Under the pieces are notes generated by a model that had not been told where the DNA came from, ran no database searches, and saw nothing but the letters and a program-made list of their open reading frames with translations. A stretch of 48,483 nucleotides of DNA from Deltaproteobacteria bacterium (lineage in GTDB: Bacteria > Desulfobacterota > Desulfarculia > Adiutricales > Adiutricaceae). The position numbers were made by a program, and so were the translations under genes. Positions 32,079-40,391 of the stretch are shown here, piece by piece. The DNA lies in assembly GCA_031264145.1 (NCBI GenBank), contig JAISEK010000170.1, forward strand, positions 1 to 48,483, in the 5' to 3' direction. The number at the start of each line of letters is the position of its first letter. Within the stretch, counting starts at the first letter, position 1.

Positions 32079-32678
32079 ATGATAAAAATAAAATATGTTA
32101 AATCAAAGTTTTTTATTGGTTATATCGTATATGATATAATTTTACTTCTTTTTAATTTTACTATATGGCCATTTTTATCAGTAAATTTATATAATAATTT
32201 TTTAATATGCAATATGTTTCCTGTAAGATCTTTATTTTGTTTTTATTATAGCTTTATTTCTACTTTTTCTTATTTTAGTACGATTTTTTTTGTATCTTAC
32301 TTTTATGACTCTAATTTAATGTCTAATATTGATGCAATAAATGTGAAAGAATATTCTAAGTCATATTATTATTCAAAAAAATTGTTAAAATCGAGAAAAA
32401 GATTTATATCTTTTCTTATATTGTATTTTTTATTTATATTATTTATTTTTAATATGTTATTATATGCATATACTGTTAGAGAAATAAAAACAATATTTTA
32501 TTGTGGATATAGAATAAGTCATTTTTTATATATAGATAATTATTCATTCGAGTATATAATTCTATTTTCTTCTCTTAATTTTTTGTACTTTATATCTATT
32601 TTCCTTTTTCATATAATATTTCCAATCTTTTCTTTTGTCTTTGAACCTATTCAAAAACATATTTGGAGATTAAAATAA
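32079..32678 (+). CDS. AT-rich integral membrane protein, unknown function
   Basis: A 199-residue protein with about four hydrophobic helices: roughly 12-38, 52-74, 108-130 and 157-190. A basic stretch (YYYSKKLLKSRKRF) lies between helices two and three. It is extremely AT-rich, with F, I, Y, L and K dominant, unlike the GC-rich core genes. This points to foreign origin or lack of selection on composition. No Shine-Dalgarno sequence is clear before the ATG. The open length in such AT-rich DNA is improbable by chance, which supports a real gene. I do not recognise a family. Confidence 0.55.
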   Translation: MIKIKYVKSKFFIGYIVYDIILLLFNFTIWPFLSVNLYNNFLICNMFPVRSLFCFYYSFISTFSYFSTIFFVSYFYDSNLMSNIDAINVKEYSKSYYYSKKLLKSRKRFISFLILYFLFILFIFNMLLYAYTVREIKTIFYCGYRISHFLYIDNYSFEYIILFSSLNFLYFISIFLFHIIFPIFSFVFEPIQKHIWRLK

Positions 32679-33592
32679 TTATAGCTATTTGGTTGTTAAA
32701 ATATATTATTGTATGAGATTTATAGTATGAAAAGGAGAGTATATAGTAATTAGGCTAAGTATAAAAATCTCAACCTGTGTAAATGACAACAGAGCCCAAC
32801 AGTCTAACACTAATATCAACAACGTAAGCAATTTCAGCCTCTTAACCTCTTTAGCCAATGTCAACAACTTAAGAGAGTCGCCGACTTCGGGTATTTTAAA
32901 AATATCAGTCAATCCAAGATCTTAAGTTTGAATCCGAGACATTAGAATTAGGTGCTGTGGGCCAATATATCCTTAAGTTGTCGACATTGGGCCTCGACAG
33001 AGTGCGTCATGGCATCGCCTCCATTGTTCCTGGAAAGATTCCATAGTTAAAAATTAGTTCCTTGCGAGATTAAAATTATTAATTAAGACAGCTAAACATT
33101 CAGTCAATAGTATTAATATTGTGTAATTATTTTTATGAAGAAACTAGATTAAATTATTGGTCTTAATTATTAAAAATAACGCTCAAAATGGTATCGTTGG
33201 AGTAAGGTAGCTGTTTCATGATTAGATTAGTCCATTGTATCTTGATCATTAAATCAAGAAATGCAACTTATATAATACTCATCTTAAAGAAAATGTGTTT
33301 TATGAGACAATATGGCTAAAATTATGCGACTACGGGCGTTCAGATTGAATTGTGACTTTCACCCGGTATATCACAATCAACTTGATATTGATAGTATTTA
33401 AGATTATTTATTGGGAAAAGTAGAAATAGTGAAGATGATTAGAGATATAACAGACAAATTTATATAGAATAAATAAACGATTACAGTATTTTGGCTAGAT
33501 ACCTGCTGTTGATAGATACACGAACTACGGCTTATTAGTTTTATATTTTTTCAATAGTATAACTTATGCATATTGACAGTGGAAAGAAATTT
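32679..33592. other. AT-rich island without a clear gene
   Basis: It contains the inverted-repeat pair at 32855-32990 and short open frames only. The 68-codon frame at 32706-32912 (minus) overlaps one repeat arm and is probably not a gene. Confidence 0.4.
32855..32990. repeat. Inverted-repeat pair, copy B (MITE-like)
   Basis: CCAATGTCAACAACTTAAG (32855-32873) faces CTTAAGTTGTCGACATTGG (32972-32990). One mismatch pair separates the arms. Copy A at 4552-4698 has the same ends in the same orientation. Confidence 0.45.
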
Positions 33593-33668
33593 TGGAGCGG
33601 GTAACGGGGATCGAACCCGCAACTTCTAGCTTGGGAAGCTAGCACTCTACCAATTGAGCTATACCCGC
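33593..33668 (-). tRNA. tRNA-Gly (anticodon CCC)
   Basis: The minus-strand reading forms a complete 76-base cloverleaf. The acceptor GCGGGTA pairs with TACCCGC; the D-arm is GCTC/GAGT; the anticodon stem CTAGC/GCTAG encloses loop TTCCCAA, giving anticodon CCC. The T-arm GCGGG/CCCGT has loop TTCGATC (one mismatch or G-T pair). The discriminator T is followed by an encoded CCA. It reads GGG codons, which should be used in this GC-rich genome. It stands alone inside an AT-rich island. Confidence 0.95.
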
Positions 33669-34200
33669 TTGAACGTAATTAAATACTAGTGTTTAATGTA
33701 TACTGGTTATTTAGGTAAAAAATATTGATATTTCAAAATTAGCTGCTAATTTCGAGTCTTTGCCATAAAGGATAGATGAAAAATGACTTCTGTCAAAGCA
33801 TCTGACCGTTAGATTTTACAAGACCTCTTTTTTAATGTCAAGCCTTTATTCTGACGTTTTGACAGTCTGCCAGCCCCCGTCCCCTGACTCTTCCGTTTCC
33901 TCAAAGGTCTATTGAATTGCCCTTAAATCTTGGTTCTTCTGCGACCCACAGGCAAGAAGCCATGCGGGAAGAGTCTCAGTTTTGGCCGTTATGGGGGTGA
34001 TGGGGCCTCATGTTCCGGCTGGTGCCGACCCTGAGTGCCTGGCGGCGGTACTGGGCAATCGTGACTTCAATTGATAATATAAGGAAATTGTAATATTTGG
34101 CTTCAAGAGCGGGCCGGTCTGGGAATCCACGGGTAATCTGGGGACGCCTGGATATGGTCCCAAGTTGTCCGATGGCTTGCCAGGGACATCGACTGGCGTT
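33669..34200. other. Region between tRNA-Gly and the Aas fusion
   Basis: AT-rich near the tRNA, then mixed. Open frames on the minus strand (33976-34473) overlap the divergent gene's leader and lack motifs. No gene is supported. Confidence 0.4.
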
Positions 34201-34230
34201 TTGGCCACTTTTTGCTTCATATGATATAAT
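34201..34230 (+). promoter_or_regulatory. Promoter candidate for the Aas fusion gene
   Basis: TTGGCC (34201-34206), an 18-base spacer and a perfect TATAAT (34225-34230). The leader would be about 150 bases. Confidence 0.5.
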
Positions 34231-34384
34231 CCGGCCACAGTTTGTGAATTCGGCCAGGGCAGCCCTTGTCCTTTTCGCCGGCTCTTCGTTCGCTGGGCGG
34301 TTTTGCCCGTTCCATATGGTTTTTTTGAAGAAGAGACGAATCTTTTTTTTCGTTTTCCCATGGGTTTGTCCTTCTGGAGCTAAG

Positions 34385-37300
34385 ATGAACATATTTACCA
34401 GAATAATCATAAAACGTGACTTTTGGCCACTGTTCGGTTCCATGGCCCTGGGAGCCTTCAACGACAATTTCATGCGTCAGGCCATCATCTCCATGCTGGC
34501 CTTCGGCAGCCTGAACCTCACGGCGGCCCAGAGGAGCATCTGGGGCAGCCTGGCCACGGCCCTGATGGTCCTGCCATTTTTCCTGTTCTCCTCCCTGGCG
34601 GGCCAGCTGTCCGATCGCCATCATAAGAGCACGGTGGTCAAGGGCACCAAGCTTTTCGAGCTGGCCATCATGTGTCTGGCCGGGGCCTTGTTCATCTTCG
34701 GGCAGCTTGACGGTCTTTTTTTCGTACTGTTCCTGATGGGTGCCCAGTCGGCCTTTTTCGGGCCGGTGAAGTACGGCCTGTTGCCTGAGGTGCTGGAGGA
34801 GAGGGACCTCATTGCCGGAAACGGGCTCTTCAGCGGGGCAACCTTCCTGGCCATAGTCCTGGGTACCATGTTCGGCTCCTACCTGGTGACCACTTCCGTC
34901 GGCCCCAGGATCCTGATGCCCATAGGCCTGGTCTCCGTGGCCCTCCTGGGCTACATCCTGGCCTGGCTCCAGCCGCGCTCTAGGCAGGCCGATCCCGGCG
35001 TGCGGGTCGATCCCCTGCTCTGGCGCTCGACCTACGCCATCCTGAAGAGCGTCAAGGACCAGCGGGGCATCTGGCTGGCCATCCTCTCGATCAGCTGGTT
35101 CTGGGCCATGGGCAGCATCCTGTTGACCCAGATGCCGGTCCTGGCGGCCACGGTCATGGGGGCCAAGCCAGTGGTCAACACGGTCCTGGTGACCCTTTTC
35201 GCCCTGGGGGTGGCCGCCGGGTCTCTTCTGGTCAACAGGCTTACCAGGGGCAACGTCACCGCCGCCCTGGTCCCGGGCTCGGCGGCCCTCCTGACCGTCC
35301 TGATGTTGGCCCTGGGCCACGCTGTCAAGACCCTCCCCCCAGCCGGGGGGCTGTCGCTGGGCCTCAGGGAGTTCGCGGCCAGCCCCCACCACCTGCTGGT
35401 CGGCCTCCTGTGCCTGGCGGTGAGCATGGTCGGCGGGGTCTTCGTGGTCCCGTTGAACGCCTTTCTGCAGCACCAGGCGGAGGCCGGGCAAAGGGCCAGG
35501 GTCATCGCCGCCAACAACATCATGAACTCCCTCTTCATGGTCGCCGGCAGCCTGGCGGTGATGCTCCTGGTCAAGCTGGGGCTGTCCATAGCCCACGTCT
35601 TTTTGCTCGTGGGCCTGTCGGCCATGGTGGTCACGGTCCTGACTATATATTTCCTCCCCGAGACGGCCCTGAGGCAAATCGTGCGGATTGTCCTGTCCAT
35701 CGTCTACCGCCCGAGGGTCAGGGGCCTTGAGAACCTCGAGCCGTTCATGAAGGGCTCGGCCCTGATCATCCCCAACCACCTTTCCTTTGCCGACGTGGCC
35801 CTTCTGGTGGCCTACATCCCCAGGAGCCTCACCTTCGCCATCGACTCATTCAGGGCCCAGAGCTGGTGGATCAAGCTCTTCATGAACGTCTACAAGGCCA
35901 TCCCCATAAACCCGTCCCAGCCCATGGCGGCCAGGGACCTCATAGCCGCCCTGGACAGGGGCGATATGCTGGTCATCTTTCCCGAGGGCCGGCTGAACCA
36001 GACCGGCTCCATCATGAAGATCTACGACGGGGCCGGCCTGGTGGCCGCCCACTGCGGCTGCCCGGTGATCCCGGTCATTCTGGAGGATCTCGAGTACACT
36101 CGTTTTGGCCGTCTACGGGCCCTTCGCCTGAACAGGCCCCGCAGGCTCAGGATCAGGATGACCGTCCTGCCCCAGGCCAGCCTTGGCGAGCCCATCGGGG
36201 CCAGCGAGAGCCGCCGGGACTACCGGCGCCGGGTCACGGCGAACATCTACTCCATAATGGTCGAATCCACCTACAGGTGCCGGGACGTCCGGGTCAACGT
36301 CTACAGGGCCCTGGAGGCGGCGGCCAGGCGTTTCGGCCATGGCAGGACCATCATCGAGGACGACAGCCGCAAGTCCATGACCTACGGCGGTCTCCTGCGG
36401 GCCAGCAGGGTCCTTGGCCGCTACCTAGCGGACCTGCCCGGCCTGGGCCAGAACGTTGGTCTTCTGCTCCCCAACGCCAATCCCCTGGCCGTCCTGCTCT
36501 TCGGCCTCTGGGCCGGCGGCAGGGTCCCGGTCATGCTCAACTACAGCCAGGGCCCCCGCAACATCCGCCTGGCGGTCGAGACGGCCAATGTCTCCACGGT
36601 CATCACCAGCCGCAGGTTCGTCGAGGCCGGCAAGCTCGACGCCCTTCTGGACGATCTCCCGGCCGCGGTCCTGTTCCTGGAGGACCTGCGCCTTTCCTTC
36701 CTGGACAAGCTCAGGGGGCTTCTCTGGCGGCCCAGGCCGGGCAGGCCAGACGATCCGGCCGTCATCCTCTTCACCTCCGGCTCCGAGGGGGTGCCCAAGG
36801 GCGTGGCCCTGAGCCACGCCAACATGGTCTCCGATACCTGGCAGGCCAGGACCATCGTCGAGATCCACGAGGACGACGTGTTCTTCAACCCCATGCCCAG
36901 CTTCCATGCCTTTGGCCTGAACGTCGGCCTGGTGTTGCCCCTCATACTGGGGCTGAGGCTCTACCTCCACCCCAGCCCCCTGCAGCTTAAGGTCATCCCG
37001 GAACGGATCTACGACACCAAGAGCACGGTCATCATAACCAGCGACAGTTTCGCCCAAGCCTGGGGCGAGGCCGCCCACCAGTACGACTTCCACCGGGTGC
37101 GCCTGATTCTGGTGGGGGCGGAGAAGCTCAAGGAGAAGACTTTCGATCTCTATTTCCGCAAACTCGGGGTCAGGCTCTTCGAGGGCTACGGGGTGACGGA
37201 GGCCTCGCCCATAGTGGCCGTAAACACCCACATGTGGAACAGGTTCGGCTCGGTGGGGCACATCATCCCTGGCCAGGAATGGCGGCTGGAGCCCATCGAG

Positions 37301-38077
37301 GGCCTGGCCGAGGGCGGCCGCCTGCTGATCCGGGGCCCCAACATCATGCTGGGCTACCTCAGCAAGGACAGGCCGGGGCAGGTCGAGCCCCTGGTCGACG
37401 GCTGGTACGACACCGGGGACATCGCCCAGGTCGACCGGGACGGCTTTCTCTGGATCAAGGGACGCTACAAGCGCTTTGCCAAGATCAGCGGGGAGATGGT
37501 CTCGCTCTCGGCCATCGAGGATGTCGCCAGGACTGTCTGGCCGGAACTGCCTCTGGCCATCCTGGCCATGCCCGACCAGCACAAGGGCGAGCGGCTGGTC
37601 CTGGTCCACCAGGGGCCGGGCGGGATTGACCTGGCCCCCCTGCGCCAGGCCATCATCAAGGCCGGATTCACGGAACTGTCCTACCCCAGGCTGTCCCTGG
37701 CCGTCCCGGACATCCCCCTGACCCCCCTGGGCAAGGCGAACATCCCCGCCCTGGCCGAGGAGGCCGCCAGGCTTCTGGAGGCCGGCGAGGGGCGGGCCAG
37801 GAGCGTCCCCCTGATGCCGGCCACCGATGCCTCTGGCCCCGAGGAGCCAGTCCCCGGGGGGCCTGGCGCGTCCAGGCCTGTCGGACTGTCCGGCCTTGGC
37901 CTGCCCCATGGGGCCCCCTTGGCCAAAATCGATGACCAGCCCGTGGCCGAGGAGGGCGCGGGGCTACGGGAGGCCGCCGGGCCCCAGGACCGACCGGAGG
38001 CCCCCGGCCCGAAAGGGCCAGGCGTCGAGGACCCCCTGGCGGACTGGGCCAGCAGGCCAGGGGAGGATCGGGACTGA
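34385..38077 (+). CDS. aas: LplT-PlsC-acyl-ACP synthetase fusion (Aas-like)
   Basis: Lysophospholipid salvage enzyme in one chain of 1230 residues. Residues 1 to about 410 form an MFS transporter related to LplT, with about 12 helices and SLAGQLSDRHHKS after helix two. An inner-membrane acyltransferase follows with NHLSFAD (H-x4-D) near 462-468 and FPEGRLNQTG. The AMP-binding acyl-ACP synthetase has LFTSGSEGVPKG near 796 and YDTGD further on. The last 75 or so residues are low-complexity P/G/A and lie outside known domains. By family knowledge it flips 2-acyl-lysophospholipid inwards and re-acylates it using acyl-ACP. ATG 34385 is chosen because GGAG lies 6 bases upstream and MNIFTRI begins the transporter; the frame is open further back to 34097 without a start signal. 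Confidence 0.92.
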   Translation: MNIFTRIIIKRDFWPLFGSMALGAFNDNFMRQAIISMLAFGSLNLTAAQRSIWGSLATALMVLPFFLFSSLAGQLSDRHHKSTVVKGTKLFELAIMCLAGALFIFGQLDGLFFVLFLMGAQSAFFGPVKYGLLPEVLEERDLIAGNGLFSGATFLAIVLGTMFGSYLVTTSVGPRILMPIGLVSVALLGYILAWLQPRSRQADPGVRVDPLLWRSTYAILKSVKDQRGIWLAILSISWFWAMGSILLTQMPVLAATVMGAKPVVNTVLVTLFALGVAAGSLLVNRLTRGNVTAALVPGSAALLTVLMLALGHAVKTLPPAGGLSLGLREFAASPHHLLVGLLCLAVSMVGGVFVVPLNAFLQHQAEAGQRARVIAANNIMNSLFMVAGSLAVMLLVKLGLSIAHVFLLVGLSAMVVTVLTIYFLPETALRQIVRIVLSIVYRPRVRGLENLEPFMKGSALIIPNHLSFADVALLVAYIPRSLTFAIDSFRAQSWWIKLFMNVYKAIPINPSQPMAARDLIAALDRGDMLVIFPEGRLNQTGSIMKIYDGAGLVAAHCGCPVIPVILEDLEYTRFGRLRALRLNRPRRLRIRMTVLPQASLGEPIGASESRRDYRRRVTANIYSIMVESTYRCRDVRVNVYRALEAAARRFGHGRTIIEDDSRKSMTYGGLLRASRVLGRYLADLPGLGQNVGLLLPNANPLAVLLFGLWAGGRVPVMLNYSQGPRNIRLAVETANVSTVITSRRFVEAGKLDALLDDLPAAVLFLEDLRLSFLDKLRGLLWRPRPGRPDDPAVILFTSGSEGVPKGVALSHANMVSDTWQARTIVEIHEDDVFFNPMPSFHAFGLNVGLVLPLILGLRLYLHPSPLQLKVIPERIYDTKSTVIITSDSFAQAWGEAAHQYDFHRVRLILVGAEKLKEKTFDLYFRKLGVRLFEGYGVTEASPIVAVNTHMWNRFGSVGHIIPGQEWRLEPIEGLAEGGRLLIRGPNIMLGYLSKDRPGQVEPLVDGWYDTGDIAQVDRDGFLWIKGRYKRFAKISGEMVSLSAIEDVARTVWPELPLAILAMPDQHKGERLVLVHQGPGGIDLAPLRQAIIKAGFTELSYPRLSLAVPDIPLTPLGKANIPALAEEAARLLEAGEGRARSVPLMPATDASGPEEPVPGGPGASRPVGLSGLGLPHGAPLAKIDDQPVAEEGAGLREAAGPQDRPEAPGPKGPGVEDPLADWASRPGEDRD

Positions 38078-38080
38078 GCC

Positions 38081-39409
38081 ATGGTGCAGAATGGCCCTGG
38101 CCCCCCCGCAATCAGGGCAGTCGTCTATCGGGACCCTGATTTCCCGTCGGTCCTGTCCGGACACCGGCCCAGCCCCCTGGGGCCCTTGTGTCTGGAGACG
38201 ACCCTGGCCGACCTCGGCCGGATCGTCGAGGAGGTCCTTCTGGGCCTGGCCCAGGCGGCCAGGGCCCTGTGGCCAGACTGGTACTGGCCTCCGGCCGTCC
38301 TTTGGGCCGACTTGGCCGAGGCGGCCGGCGACCCGGCCAGGGCGTCCAGTGCCCCAAGGCTCATAAAAGGGGTTGACAAGGCCTGGCACGCCCTGGTCCT
38401 GGAGGCCATGCTCAAGGAAGGCGGCCTGCCCTTCTTCCCGAAAATGAATCTCGGGACGCAGGCCAGGCAGCTGAGCCTGGCCGTGGGACAGGCCATCGGG
38501 GCGTTCCATGTCCTGGTGCCCCCTTCCCTGGGGCCACCTGAGGCTGGCCTTGGCCTGGTCAGGGGGGCCGAGTGGCTGTCCAGGGAGACTTCCGTGGACC
38601 TGGCCGTTTTCCTGCCCGAGGAACTGGCCGGCCACGAGGTCTTTGGCCCTCTCCTGTACAGGGCCTTCCATTACCGGCCAGGGGAGAAAATCTGGACCCG
38701 TTACTGGGACCAAGGGCAGTGCCGCCCTTGCCCTCCCGTGGTCCCTGGTCCCGCCGGGCGGGGACCCTCGGTTGGCGGCCCCGGGCCTGGGGGGCTCTTG
38801 GCCAGGGAGGGCGGCCAAGGCGGAGAACGGCCGGGTTTCCCGGCGATGGCCGGTCGGCCCGTCCGGCCAGGGCCAGGCTACCCTGGGCCAGCCAGTGGCC
38901 CAGCGCCCCTCCCTGGGCCGGTGGACCTGCCGTCCCGGCGGCCGGGCCTTTTCGGGGAAGACGTCCCGAAGGTTGCCTCCGCTGGCCCTGGGTTCCCAAT
39001 TGAGGGCCTGCCCCACCCGGCCAGCCCCATAGAGAAGATGCTGGCCAGGTCGCTGGAGCTCGATGGCCGCCTGAGGGGCCTTTTCCTGTGCAACCAGCTG
39101 ATCGAGGCCCGGGGCGAGACCTTGATGGTCGACTTTTACTGGCCCAGGGGCAAGCTGGTGGTCGAGGCCGACGGCTACGCCTTCCACAGAAGCCATCTGG
39201 CCTTCCGGAACGATCGCTATCGGGACTTTCTTCTGACCGTCACCGGCCGGACCGTCCTCCGGCTGACCGGCTACGACATAAGCATGGATCTTCCGGGCTC
39301 CCTCGGCCGGATATGGGAGACTGTCAAGTTCGTCTCCAGGCGCGACGGCCTGGATCCTGGGCGGCAGGCTTCCGCGCCTGGGCCAGGGCCAGGCCCCATG
39401 GGGGAATGA
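38081..39409 (+). CDS. Protein with C-terminal DUF559-like nuclease domain
   Basis: A 442-residue protein. Residues 1-210 form an unrecognised domain (DKAWHALVLEAMLKEGGLPFF, then SVDLAVFLPEELAGHEVFG). Residues 211-312 are a low-complexity P/G linker. Residues 315-420 match DUF559/Vsr-like endonuclease domains: SPIEKMLA, MVDFYW with D351, VVEADGY with E362 and D364, then FRNDRYRD and VLRLTGYDI. The catalytic D-ExD pattern is intact. The ATG lies 3 bases past the aas stop with GGAGG upstream, so it may be translated by coupling. DUF559 proteins are thought to nick or cut DNA; the substrate is unknown. The following gene starts 165 bases downstream on the same strand. Confidence 0.75.
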   Translation: MVQNGPGPPAIRAVVYRDPDFPSVLSGHRPSPLGPLCLETTLADLGRIVEEVLLGLAQAARALWPDWYWPPAVLWADLAEAAGDPARASSAPRLIKGVDKAWHALVLEAMLKEGGLPFFPKMNLGTQARQLSLAVGQAIGAFHVLVPPSLGPPEAGLGLVRGAEWLSRETSVDLAVFLPEELAGHEVFGPLLYRAFHYRPGEKIWTRYWDQGQCRPCPPVVPGPAGRGPSVGGPGPGGLLAREGGQGGERPGFPAMAGRPVRPGPGYPGPASGPAPLPGPVDLPSRRPGLFGEDVPKVASAGPGFPIEGLPHPASPIEKMLARSLELDGRLRGLFLCNQLIEARGETLMVDFYWPRGKLVVEADGYAFHRSHLAFRNDRYRDFLLTVTGRTVLRLTGYDISMDLPGSLGRIWETVKFVSRRDGLDPGRQASAPGPGPGPMGE

Positions 39410-39574
39410 TCCTGGCCTGGACGGAATCGCCGCTAAATTCACCAGGTGTCTAGGCTAATGGCCAGACTGGACTGGTTTCATGGGTACATTGTTTGGGCAA
39501 GACCCGAAGATGGACTTGCCAGCCTGGCCATCACCGGCCAAATGCCGTCTGGCCATAATGATAGAGGATGAAAA

Positions 39575-40312
39575 ATGGATCCGAGCCTTTCCAACAGGAA
39601 CAGGACCCAGCTCTGGTGGATACACGTCTCCAAGGGAGCGGAGTGGTCCGAACTGGTCAAGCCTGGCTTCAATAACGCCGGCGAGCGCGATCTCATGATT
39701 GAGGCCGGCCTTCTGTCGCTTTCCAAGGAAATCCCGGAAGCGGTGGACAGGAAGAGATTTAAGGCCCCAAAGCCCGCCGCCTCGAAGCCAAAGGGGCCAT
39801 CGCCGCGCTCCAAGCCCAGGCCCAGATACCGTCTTGCCCTGACGCCAAAGGGGCGCGAGTATCTTTGGGGCCATCTGCCCGAACCAGGCAGCGAGCTTAC
39901 GCACAACATCGGCCCGATACTTAACTTTGTCCTGGAGGCCCTGGGCAAGGTCAAGGCCGGGCAGATGGGACTGGCCGAGGCCCTTGGGCTGGGACCTCCG
40001 GACCATGGGGCCGTGGTACCGGGGGAGCGCCAGGAGCCAGACAAGACGCATGGGCCGGGCGAGCTTCTCGGGCATATCAAAGGCCTGGGCCCCACCCAGT
40101 TCATGGCTGGCGGCGGCCTCAGGCTCTGCGTCCTCAGGAAGTCGTTGCCTGGCTGGACCAATGATTCCATCGACCAGGTCCTGCTCGGCCTGGAGAGGGA
40201 CGGGGCCATAGTCCTCTACCATTTTGACGATCCCTCGCGGATCACGGCCGAGGACAAGGAGGCTGCCCTCCATGTGGCCGGCCATTCCAGGCATTACTTG
40301 TATTTGAAATAG
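39575..40312 (+). CDS. Hypothetical protein, possible winged helix
   Basis: A 245-residue protein. It begins NRTQLWWIHVSKGAEWSELV; a K/P-rich segment (63-84) follows, then RYRLALTPKGREYLWGHL, which has the look of a winged-helix wing and helix (YxLTxxGxxxL). The second half (VLRKSLPGWTNDSIDQVLLGLERDGAIVLYHFDD) also resembles a winged-helix half ending in a beta hairpin. AGAGG lies 8 bases before the ATG. Its stop is 80 bases before the double-ATPase gene, the same arrangement as accessory subunits of ATPase systems. I do not recognise a named family; a DNA-binding or adaptor role is inferred. Confidence 0.7.
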   Translation: MDPSLSNRNRTQLWWIHVSKGAEWSELVKPGFNNAGERDLMIEAGLLSLSKEIPEAVDRKRFKAPKPAASKPKGPSPRSKPRPRYRLALTPKGREYLWGHLPEPGSELTHNIGPILNFVLEALGKVKAGQMGLAEALGLGPPDHGAVVPGERQEPDKTHGPGELLGHIKGLGPTQFMAGGGLRLCVLRKSLPGWTNDSIDQVLLGLERDGAIVLYHFDDPSRITAEDKEAALHVAGHSRHYLYLK

Positions 40313-40333
40313 TATTTTAAATAATTATATAAA
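40304..40333 (+). promoter_or_regulatory. Weak promoter candidate before the double ATPase
   Basis: TTGAAA (40304-40309) and TATATA (40328-40333) lie in an 80-base AT-rich gap overlapping the end of the previous gene. The gap is conspicuously AT-rich beside GC-rich genes. Confidence 0.3.
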
Positions 40334-40391
40334 TAAATACATTTTTTGATTTTATAAATTGTTTGCAATGTAGATTTTAAAGAGGATTTTA

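Noticed and set aside
33593-33668. tRNA-Gly 3' end as a proven attachment site
   Set aside because: No second copy of the tRNA 3' end was found within the window, and no integrase gene is present.
36425-37909. 494-codon open frame antisense to the Aas fusion
   Set aside because: Composition-driven open frame without motifs.
37964-39442. 492-codon antisense frame over the DUF559-like gene
   Set aside because: The plus strand carries a coherent nuclease domain; the minus frame is low-complexity.
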